Shown here piece by piece: positions 22,239-31,259 of a DNA stretch of 64,000 nucleotides; the stretch's first letter is position 1, and each line of letters opens with the position of its first letter. Both the position numbers and the translations under genes were made by a program. Source of the DNA: Humulus lupulus (taxonomy: Eukaryota; Streptophyta; Magnoliopsida; Rosales; Cannabaceae); assembly GCF_963169125.1 (NCBI RefSeq), contig NC_084795.1:279692122-279756121 (forward strand), in the 5' to 3' direction. The notes under the pieces are model-generated. The model was given only the letters and a program-made list of their open reading frames with translations. It had not been told where the DNA came from and did not search any database.

Positions 22239-23013
22239 TGTACGCCCTGGTTTTCCCACGGGCTGTTTAGCAGGGCGAGCCTCGGACTAAACATGATTTA
22301 GTCCGAGGCTCCCGCAGGCCGGAGGCTCTATTTCCAGGACGGGCCCTTGTCAGCTCGAGGGGGTCTTGTTTCCAGCTCGCATTTGTTGCCCCGGGAGCTG
22401 AGAATGACATCCGAAGGCCACGGACGGAGAAGCTCGGGTTATGAACTGCTCCGGTCGCGGGCTTTTCATGAAGCTCCGACCCTATGGGAAGTCAACACGC
22501 AAGATAAACATGCATATTCCTGCCATCACGTGTCCGATATCCCCCTGACTTCTCGGACACGCAGCAGGAACGTGCGTATTCAGACACCCACGGACGGGTT
22601 GGGCCGTGCGGCCCATTATCTCCTTCCATACCGATTAGACCACACTTGTGTGTCAGGTTTAGGAATTAATCGTGAATGTCACAGATTTGATATGACAAAT
22701 GGTAAGGTCACGGGATGACCTCCCTGCCGACTTCCAGGTGCCTTCTCCTATAAATAAGGAGACCCTGGGAGTTGATAGGGGTTGGAAAAAATAGTCTTTA
22801 AAGAACTATATACTTTGTAAACCAAATACCCAGAGAATATCAATAATATTGACTAGTGGAGTAGAATGATTTTAACCTTCGAACCACTTAAAAACGGGTC
22901 TTGAGTCACCTAGTTCTGGCACAAAAATTTCATATCTGCGACGGTTCTATTTTTAGTACTAATCTCTTTCTCTTCTTCTATTAATTACCTGTTGCCGAAG
23001 AACCGCGTCAACA
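22239..23013 (+). repeat. Tat1 3' LTR
   Basis: 775 bp, TGTACGCCCTGG to CCGCGTCAACA. It differs from the 5' LTR by about eight substitutions and no indel that I could see. Confidence 0.95.
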
Positions 23014-24077
23014 CCTGCCCTCCTAATTGGATGACTATCAAGTCAATCCTAATCAGATGAGTGATTTAACACTAGAGGTTCTGTTAAACCATACTGAGTG
23101 ACTGACAAGCAAGTCAACACGGGGCTTAGCACCCAAAACCATGCAAATGATGATCAGAATGATCGTACAAAGACTATAGCCCTGAACAGGTGAGTGAATA
23201 TCACTTAGAGGTTCTGTTAAACCATAATGAGTGACTGACAAGCAAGTCACTATGGGGCTCAGCACCCACAGCCATGCGACTAAATAGTCACTGAGGCTCT
23301 AAGCAACTAGCCTTTGGCTAGACAAGCGCTTATAGTATTCATCGAACTTGAGGTCGGTCCGGCATTAACGCTCTTCTGAGTCATTTAATGCAGATGTCGA
23401 TTAGATCTAATCTTTGTTGGCTTGCGTTGAACACGCTAAGGCCGCTCTTGACTTATGAGTCAGCACTATGTGACCAGTGTCCAATACCACTGCCGAACTT
23501 GACTAATGAGTCACAGCTTCACAGTCGATACTGACACTGTTGACGGTGAAATCTTGTCAACGATATAAGGTTAGAAAACTAAGACTGTATTTACAAAGGT
23601 ATCTTAGAAGAAGATGGAGAAAACTTAAAAGAGTAAATATGCAGAACTACAATGGAGTTGAAATTGTATATTTCTTAACAGCCTTAGCATACAATCAATC
23701 CCCCCCCCCCCCTTTTATGGAGGGGTGATGATCTATTTATAATGGAGCTCTAATGGCTCCTCATACATTGTGGTCCCAGGGGACAAGATTGTACATAGGT
23801 ACATTGTCAGGGTAGTGACAGAGGTTGTGGTGGGGCAGAAGGTCATGGTGTCGGCCTGGTGCCTAGTCAGAGGCATGCGTGTAGTGCTTCCACTCTCTGT
23901 ACAAATCCGTACCTCCACTACTTGTGTCATACAAATGCCATGGTCATGCTTCTGTCATCCTCATGGTCGTACGTCCTGCACCCGTACACGTATGGGTGCT
24001 TTGTACCTGATGGTTATGCATGCGAGGCATGCGAGGGTGCGAGGCCCAATGTAGTGCGAGACCCTCGGATACATGGT

Positions 24078-24415
24078 GAGGCATGCATGGGTGTGTGACC
24101 CTCGGGTGCATGGCGAGGCATGCATGGGTGCGTGACCCCCGGGTGCATGGTGAGGCATGCATGGGTGCGAGGGTGCGAGACCCTCGGATACATGGCGAGG
24201 CATGCATGGGTGCGTGACCCTTGGGTGCATGGAGAGGCATGCATGGGTGCGAGACCCTCGGGTGCATGGCGAGGCATGCTTGGGTGTGAGACCCTCGGAT
24301 ACATGGCGAGGCATGCATGGGTGTGTGACCCTTAGGTGCATAGCGAGGCATGCATGGGTGCGAGACCCTTGGGTGCATGGCGAGGCATGCATGGGTGTGA
24401 GACCTTTGAGTACGC
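24078..24415. repeat. 37-bp minisatellite inside the LTR
   Basis: GAGGCATGCATGGGTG recurs at 24078, 24115, 24152, 24197 and 24234 and onward, with a 37-bp period and one 45-bp unit carrying an 8-bp insertion. There are about nine units. The right-hand LTR has only about four (27575-27720). Overlapping open frames on both strands are repeat artefacts. Confidence 0.85.
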
Positions 24416-24424
24416 GAGGCTCCG

Positions 24425-24800
24425 CGTGGCATGGAGCGCCTCGCTATGCAAGGCTAGGCAAGGCCTGGAGTGCCTCGCTGTGCGAGGCTGAATGAGGCAA
24501 GGAGTACCTCGCTGTGCGAGGCTGGCCGAGGCAAGGAGCGCCTCATTGTGCGAGGTTGGCTGAGGCAGGGAGTGCCTCGCTGTGCAAGGCTGGCCGAGGC
24601 TAGCCGAGGCAAGGAGCGCCTAACTGTGTAAGGTTGGGCGAGGCCTAGAGTGTCTCGCTATGCGAGGCTGGCTGAGGCAGGGAGCGCCTCGCTGTGCGAG
24701 GTTGGCCGAGGCAAGGAGCGCCTCACTGTGTGAGGCTGGGCGAGGCCTAGAGTGTCTCGCTGTGCGAGGCTGGATGAGGCTTGTGGTGTCTCGTTGCGCG
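24425..24800. repeat. about 34-bp minisatellite with hairpin core
   Basis: Units of the form GCCTCGCTGTGCGAGGC plus a purine-rich spacer (TGGCCGAGGCAAGGAGC). The core is a 7-bp perfect inverted repeat with a TGT loop, though many units have drifted. There are roughly ten units here and about seven in the right LTR. Confidence 0.8.
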
Positions 24801-25269
24801 AGGCACCCTTCTAGGCATGAGGCCCATTTGAGGCGTGAATCGCCCTGATGGCGCGAGGCCATTAGCCTAAGGAAATGTTCACCTATAATTTCCATACTTC
24901 CATCGAGGAAAGCTCTAAGGGAAATTACTCCACATTCCCAAGACCCACAGGTCCGAGCCCAATAGCATGAATACCCGACCTTTAGCAATGTGGTCTAACT
25001 AGGGACCAAAGATTTTTTCCTGGTCAATTTTTTGCATTCACACTTGCCCTATGTCTATTAGAAAGTCTTCAGGCTTCCTGGTAGACTCATAGTAATGCTA
25101 CACTCACTTTGCTCTGGTGGTACTGTTGGGTGATTCGTGTTCGTTAGTGCACTTTGATTACTTGTAAGGATATGTTGACCCCTTGGGTTCTTGCTATCCT
25201 TTTATGTATTTTAGCGCGCATTTATTATTTTTTTTGCGAGAAGCGTCCTTCTCGTCATTAGGCATAGTA

Positions 25270-25470
25270 CTATTTTTGCAAACGTCTTCTTTGAGACCAT
25301 TTTTGCAAGCGTCTTCGTTGAGACCCTTTTTTGGAAAGCGCCTTCTTTGAGACCCTTTTTGCAAGTGTCTACTTTGAGACCCTTTTTGTGAGCGTCTACG
25401 TTGAGACCCCTTTTGCAAGCATCTACTTTGAGACCCTTTTTGCAAGCGTCTACTTTGAGACCCTTTTACG
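25270..25470. repeat. 27-bp tandem repeat in the gag-only element
   Basis: About seven units like TTTTTGCAAGCGTCTACTTT plus GAGACCC. On the minus strand they give a 9-residue repeat (core KGSQSRRLQ), because the period is a multiple of three. The array lies downstream of gag in element sense. Whether it is translated is unknown. Confidence 0.75.
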
Positions 25471-25571
25471 ATTTTTGAGGTGATCTCCCCTCGTGTCGGG
25501 ACTTTTATGGCTAGATGGTCCTCGTCCAATTTTAAACTTGGTCAGCGACCCCTCTATCATGACGTCCCCTT

Positions 25572-25892
25572 CTATATGGACTCTTCAGACGTATCGATAG
25601 TAGGGCGACTGGAGGAAGGTTCGCTTTCTTCAACATGCGAGTCCTTATGGCTCTCTTCCACCTGTATATACTTCTGTGCTCTTTCGAAGAAATCATCTAA
25701 ATTTGAAACTTCTCTTTTGAGCATGCTACCCCATAACTTGCTTCTTGGACGAACTCCGGCTATAATAGCCATCTTGAGCTCCGCTTTGGTTAAACTCCCC
25801 CCCTTTGTTACTTCCATATTGAACCTATGGATATAGTTCTTCAGACTTTCATTTTCACCTTGCTTTATGTTAGCGAGACTGGTAATTGGCAT
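25572..25892 (-). pseudogene. gag-only element: gag C-terminal part after frameshift
   Basis: Continues the capsid after a frame change near 25930, with the helices SLANIKQGENESLKNYIHRF and the usual FFERAQKYI near the end. It stops at 25572 in an S/E-rich tail without a zinc knuckle. It is homologous to the plus-strand remnant at 3300-3430. Confidence 0.8.
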
Positions 25893-25929
25893 AACGTAAT
25901 CACAGACCGCATGGTGCTGCTGAAGGAAT

Positions 25930-27012
25930 TCAGCCAGAGAATTGCTGCCATGATTTGATTGTTCCTGGCCTTAACCTTTTGAACCACTTGTATGCAACAC
26001 CTTTAAGTGTAACAACAAAGAAATGACATTTTGCTCTGTTGTTGACCCCTCTTAACCTCATCAAGTTATTGAAGTAGTCTAAGTGATACTTTGGGTCCGT
26101 AGTACCCTCGTATGGAGTCATGCGAGGCTCTCTGAGGTTGGCGGGGATTTGCTCGACCTGGATCTCCCTTGTGAAGGGCGAATCACAGTCAAATTCTTCA
26201 TCATCTCTGTGCCCCCCAGGTCGGGTGATAATCTTGCCACGAGGGTGCTGCATTTTGATGTCTAGTTCCCTCCTCTTTTTGCATAAGGAGTCTTGCGGGT
26301 TCTCAGGCGGATCCCTTGCCTTGGTTGTGTTTCTTACTTCTGACCTCTTCCCATTGAACTCTTCTCTTAGGCTAGGGAGTGCCTCTTTTGAGGTGACCTC
26401 TGCTTCGTTCTTACGACCATCTTCTTCCCTCCGCCTTTGCTCCCAGGGGCATTTCGTCGGCCTAGGTCCCTCATGGTACTTTGTCTGGGGAGTTTTACTG
26501 CTGGAGAGTCGGGTTCTCCCATCGTCTACGAGGACAGTATTTTCCCCCTTTTCACGCTCCTTCTCTTTACGCTTAGGAAGGGGTATGCTTGACTTTCCTT
26601 GCAGGAAGTCGTTTAAGACTTCCTGCATGTTCTCTATCGTGGTTTCTAGCCTTCGAGTCTTTTTATGCAACTCGCGAATCTCATCCTTGTAGAAGCGGGT
26701 CCTTGAGCCAGAACTTACCGAGTGTACTCGAGGACTCTTGCCTGGCCTGTGCGTCGAGGGACCCGGGTCTCGGTAGCCTAGGCATGGTGCCACCGGGGAC
26801 CGAGGATGTGGGCACACTGACGGCTTTGAGTAACCTCCGTCGGGCTAGACAGCCGGGGATGATGCTTCTTTCTCCTCCCCTAAGGGAGGACATTCCCCCG
26901 GCCAATCTTCATGCCCTGGCGGAGGAGGGTCTTTCCTGGAAGCTCTTATTCGTTCCCCGTTCAGGTGAACCTCAACGTCTTGTAGCTGCTGCAAGCGTTG
27001 TGAACACCTTGG
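25930..27012 (-). pseudogene. gag-only element: gag N-terminal and capsid part
   Basis: From an ATG at 27012 the frame meets a TAG at 26847-26845 and is then open to 25930. It holds a K/E-rich coiled-coil stretch (DEIRELHKKTRRLETTIENM), a highly charged linker, then the capsid start (TPYEGTTDPKYHLDYFNNLM, YKWFKRL). The frame shifts just after WQQFS. The part from 26817 starts only with GTG. It is a structural protein for co-packaging, and the lesions suggest it is no longer made intact. Confidence 0.8.
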
Positions 27013-27064
27013 CATGTCTCTTTTCTGGAAGTGATGAAAGAACGTTGGCTTGATGCTTGTTCTT

Positions 27065-27083
27065 CCCACAAACGGCGCCAAAC
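27065..27083 (-). promoter_or_regulatory. primer-binding site of the gag-only element
   Basis: Minus-strand TTGGCGCCGTTTGTGGGAA stands one or two bases from the right-hand LTR. TGGCGCCG-type sites are common in plant gypsy elements and fix the element's orientation as minus. Confidence 0.75.
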
Positions 27084-27084
27084 T

Positions 27085-28225
27085 GTTGACGGTGAAATCT
27101 CGTCAATGATATAAGGTTAGAAAACTAAGACTGTATTGCCAAAGGTATCTTAGAAGAAGATGGAGAAAACTTAAAAGAGTAAATATGCAGAACTACAATG
27201 GAGTCGAAATTGTATATTACTTAACATCCTTAGCATACAATCAATTCCCCCCCCCCCCCTTTCTGGAGGGGTGATGATCTATTTATAATGGAGCTCTTAT
27301 GGCTCCTCATACATTATGGTCCCAGGGGACAAGATTGTACATAGGTACATTGTCAGGGTAGTGACACAGGTTGTGGTGGGGCAGAAGGTCATGGTGTCGG
27401 CCTGGTGCCTAGTCAGAGGCATGCATGTAGTGCTTCCACTCTCTGTACGAATCCGTACCTCCACTACTCGTGTCATACAAATGTCATGGTCATGCTTCTG
27501 TCATCCTCATGGTCATACGTCCTGCACCCGTACACATACGGGTGCTTTGTACCTGATGGTTATGCATGCGAGGGTGCGAGGCCCAATGAGGGCGAGACCC
27601 TCGGATACATGGCGAGGCATGCATGGGTGCGTGATCCTCGGGTGCATAGCGAGGCATGCATGGGTGCGAGACCCTTAGGTGCATGGTGAAGCATGCATGG
27701 GTGCGAGACCCTCGGGTGCGCGAGGCTCCGCGTGGCATGGAGTGCCTCGCTGTGCGAGACTGGCCGAGGCAAGGAGTGCCTCGTTGTGCGAGGCTGGCCA
27801 AGGTAAGGAGCTCCTCACTATGCGAGGCTGGCTGAGGCAGGGAGCGCCTCACTGTGTGAGGCTGGCTGAGGTAAGGAATGCCTCGTTGTACGAGGCTGGC
27901 CGAGGCAAGGAGCGCCTCGCTACGCGAGGCTGGACGAGGCCTGTGGTGTCTCGCTGCGCCAGGCTAGGCCTGGCGTGGTGCGAGGCACCCTTCTAGGCAT
28001 GAGGCCCATCTGAGGCGCGAATCGCCCTGATGGCGCGAGGCCATTAGCCTAAGGAAATGTTCACCTATAATTTCCATACTTCCATCGAGGAAAGCTCTAA
28101 GGGAAATTACTCCACATTCCCAAGATCCACAGGTCCAAGCCCAATAGCATGAATACCCGACCTTTAGCCATGTGGTCTAACTAGGGACCAAAGAATTTTT
28201 CCTTAGTCAATTTTTTGCATTCACA
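27085..28225 (-). repeat. gag-only element, 5' LTR (right copy, 1141 bp)
   Basis: 364 bp shorter than the left copy, the deficit lying in the two minisatellites (27575-27975). The ends are the same as in 23538-25042. Confidence 0.88.
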
Positions 28226-28831
28226 GACACCTTTGCCAATTATGACTATTCAGTCAGTGCCCTACAAAAGTAAGCAATGCTATCAAACATAAAACATATG
28301 TCAAATATCCAAATACAGGGCATTAAACATGCTTACTTAACAATCGCTAGCATAATTGGAATCATGCATAAACACAGAGACTCAAGCTCTAAACAATCTC
28401 ATGTTCAATATTCATGGCATGCCCTAATCACATGTCTCTCGTGCATCACACTTAAACATCCAACATGCCTCAATAATAACCATATACAAGTGAGCAAGAT
28501 TGCTAAGCATTCAATATGCTATCATTGTTCACATTTAAACATCTAACGTGCATCAAGAATAACCATGCATGTCACATATGGGGTGCAGTTTTCTTGCCTT
28601 TGGTCCAAGCACAGGTTACCAATAAACGAGCCTCAAGCACGATCCTTACTCCAAGCCTCTAGTGATAACCTAGTCACAACCACAAATGGTGATCCAATGA
28701 GTTCAAGTTCTAAAACCAAAACCTAGCCTCCGAGACATCAAATTCCACTAAACCAGGTAGTAGGAACGATCCTGAGGCCTAAGGTTTGAGTTCCCCTAAC
28801 CAAAACATCAATTTGGCCAAAATCAGCACCA

Positions 28832-28845
28832 AGGGCCGCGGCCCT
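28832..28845. repeat. 14-bp perfect GC palindrome in family-X LTR
   Basis: AGGGCCGCGGCCCT is its own reverse complement and lies in a GC-rich island (28825-28945) in otherwise AT-rich DNA. Similar GCCGCG words occur in LTR copy no. 2 (32570-32760). Confidence 0.7.
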
Positions 28846-29860
28846 CCTGACAAGCGTCGCGGCCCTTAGGCCAGACAGGACCTCCACCTGCTTCTTCAAG
28901 CCTGGGCCGCGGCGCCCAAGAACAGGGTCGCAGCCCAACCTCAAACCAGCCATTTTTCCCTATTTTTAACCTTTTAAAACCTTCCAAAAACCTATCCAAA
29001 CATCTCCAAACTCAAAAATCAAAGTTCCCAAACAGCCCCATAATCCAAAACCCATAAAACCCAAGCTTCAATTCAATCAAAAACTCATCAAAACACAAAG
29101 TCCAATTCAAGCTTAAAAACTTTAAAAAAAACTTAAAACTTGAACTACCTCTAATTGAGTTGTTCCCAACTAAATCCTCCGGCTAATAATCTTCTAATCT
29201 TCCCTAGGATTTCTATGTCTCAATCATCGCTTGAATCCAAGTCCTAGAACTGAAGTTTCCTTCGAAAATGCGATCGGGAGACGAAAATGGAACTTTGAGG
29301 GAGAGAGAACGTTCTGAACGTTCTTTTTATTTCTTAAAATGTTACTTCAAGCTTAAGTAGCCTCAAACAAATCCTAACGCTCGGGGTCCCGAAAACACCC
29401 CCGGGGACAAAATAGTCAAAACCTCCAGAATTTCCCCCTGATCTTACTATCCCCAATTTATCACCAATTATTGATTCCCATTACCCAATAACCCGGTAAT
29501 GCTCTAAATACCCATTGACTCACTCTGAGTCAAGAATAAATCCTGTTGTGATTTTCCCACTAGCTTACCTCCTAGGATCGTCTCGTGCTGAGTAACCCTG
29601 CCATAACCAAATAATAATAAAGCACCACACACGCATATCACATATATGTCAAATATGCCCGAAATGACCATAATATGAAAATCACCCAATTACTCAAGAA
29701 TGGGTTCACATGCATTTTTTTTTTTTTTGAAAAGTTTACATGCATATTTAATACACCTAAACATGCATATTATCATTTAATAATATAATAAATCAATTAT
29801 GGCCCTCCCGGCCTCCTAATCAAGGTCCTAAACCTTATTAGGAAATTTGGGACATTACAT

Positions 29861-30490
29861 AAAGGGTTTAGGCAAAAAGATGGTATCGATTATTTCGATA
29901 CCTATGCGCCTATTGAAAGAACAACTTCTATAAGAATTTTGTTCGATTTGGCTTCTACACACAGCTTGTATGTTCATCAAATGGATGTCAAAACGGCACT
30001 CCTTAATGGTGACCTCAATGAGGAGGTCTATATGAAACAACCCGAAGGGTTTGTCTTACCAAGATATGAACATAAAGTATGTATACTTGTAAAATCCTTA
30101 TATGGATTGAAACAAGCTCCTAAGCAATGGCATGAGAAATTTGATTAAGCCATCATGGCTAATGGGTTTAGGCATAACAATGGACACAAGTGTTTGTATT
30201 CCAAAACTTGTAAGGGAATTGTGATCGTTGTTTACTTATATGTGGATGACATGTTTATTCTAAGTGATAGCATGAAAGACATAGAAGAAACAAAGAGGTT
30301 TCTATCATCAACCTTCAAGATGAAAGATCTTGGAGAAGTTGACACCATACTTGGTATCGAAGTGAAGAAACATAGTGGGAGTTTTGTGTTAGGGCAAGCC
30401 CACTATATTGAGAAAGTATTGAACAAATTTAACCATCTCAAGGTTAAATATTCCAATACTCCATTCGATCATAGTGAAACTAGAGAATAA
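29861..30490 (+). pseudogene. copia reverse transcriptase, continued after the insertion
   Basis: The frame picks up at GFRQKDGIDY, exactly across the target duplication, and carries TAPI-type motifs, MDVKTALLNGDL, LYGLKQAPKQWH and the catalytic LYVDDM at about 30238-30255. A TAA at 30146-30148 breaks it, and the same frame resumes at once to 30490. A frame slip near 30475 leads into RNase H. Upstream residues are at 8793-10238. Confidence 0.88.
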
Positions 30491-31197
30491 TGAAGGAAGA
30501 GCGGTGGCTCAATTGGAGTACGCAAGTGCTATAGGGAGTCTTATGTACGCTGCCCAATGTACTAGACCTGATATAGCATTTGCAGTAAGTAAACTTAGTA
30601 GATTTACAAGTAATCCAAGTGTAGATCATTGGAAGGCTATTGGGAGAGTCCTAGGTTATCTCGAGAAAATAAAAGGACTAAGCCTTCACTACTCCAAATT
30701 TCCTTCAATCTTAGAAGGATATACATATGCAAGCTGGATATCCAATCTTGGGGACAACTTGTCCACCACTGGTTGGGTATTTACACTTGGTGGGGGTGCA
30801 ATTTCTTAGGGTTCAAATAAACAAATTTCTATATCTCATTCCACTGGAAGCAGAGTTTATAACTCTAGCTGCTACCGGCAAAGAGGTTGAATGGTAAAGG
30901 GATCTATTAATGGAGATACCCCTAATCAAAGATAATGTATCAACTATATCGATACATTGTAATAGCCAAGCAACATTGGCTAAAGCATACAGTGGAGTAT
31001 ATAATGGGAAGTCTAGACACATTAGTCTAAGACATGGATATGTAAGAGAATTGATTCAAAGAGGAGTCATCTCAATATCCTATGTGAGAACAAGTGAAAA
31101 CTTGGCAGATCCTTTCACTAAGCCACTAACGAGAGATTTAGTGGCTACATCATCTCGAAGGATGGGACTTAAACTCCCTAAAGAGATTCACGATTGA
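30474..31197 (+). pseudogene. copia RNase H and C-terminus
   Basis: It contains [20 protein letters not shown] and a YASWI segment where the catalytic aspartate is expected but Y is present. A TAG at 30807-30809 stands where tryptophan is usual. After further frame changes the last part (30910-31197) shows SRHISLRH and ENLADPFTKPL, the standard copia ending. It is non-functional. Confidence 0.85.
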
Positions 31198-31259
31198 TGG
31201 TAACCTATCTTAACACTAGTTAACTAGTGTTACAATAGGTAATAACAAGCCAATCAAGT

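Larger units (their letters stand above)
10779..23013 (+). mobile_element. Tat-lineage Ty3/gypsy retrotransposon (Tat1), complete with both LTRs
   Basis: 12,235 bp. Two 775-bp LTRs differ at about eight positions by my reading. The target duplication is CCTGT (10774-10778) against CCTGC (23014-23018). The order gag, protease, reverse transcriptase, RNase H, integrase, then a long 3' region with an opposite-strand gene, is that of Tat elements. It sits inside the family-X LTR. One nonsense codon separates RNase H from integrase and gag has a frame change, so it is young but not autonomous as written. Confidence 0.93.
23538..25042 (-). repeat. gag-only element, 3' LTR (left copy, 1505 bp)
   Basis: Matches 27085-28225 at both ends and differs mainly in the number of internal minisatellite units. 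It starts after a C-run-containing segment (13 C at about 23700-23712). In plus orientation it reads TGTTGACGGTG to GCATTCACA. Confidence 0.88.
23538..28225 (-). mobile_element. non-autonomous gag-only LTR retrotransposon (TR-GAG type)
   Basis: 4,688 bp with a perfect target duplication GACAC (23533-23537 and 28226-28230). Read on the minus strand, the LTRs begin TGTGAATGC and end CCGTCAACA. A TTGGCGCCGTTTGTGGG primer site adjoins the right-hand LTR. The 2-kb internal part carries gag only, and no protease, reverse transcriptase or integrase motif is present. It is inserted in the family-X LTR. It would need enzymes from another element to move. Confidence 0.88.
10248..29859 (+). mobile_element. 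family-X solo LTR no. 1, interrupted by two nested retrotransposons
   Basis: The left end (AGTAACGCCC, first base changed from TG) and right end (GGGACATTACA) match the ends of the copy at 31260-34259. The flanks are a perfect 5-bp target duplication TAAAG (10243-10247 and 29860-29864) inside the copia reverse transcriptase. The LTR sequence itself is 10248-10773/78, 23014-23537 and 28231-29859, about 2.7 kb in sum. It encodes nothing recognisable. Absence of an internal region points to LTR-LTR recombination. Long LTRs starting TGTAACGCCC are known in plant gypsy elements, but the lineage is not settled here. Confidence 0.85.

Noticed and set aside
23944..24495. H/C/P-rich and GC-rich open frames (up to 162 codons) in the gag-only LTR
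   Set aside because: They are translations of the 37-bp minisatellite on both strands and change with unit number between the two LTRs.
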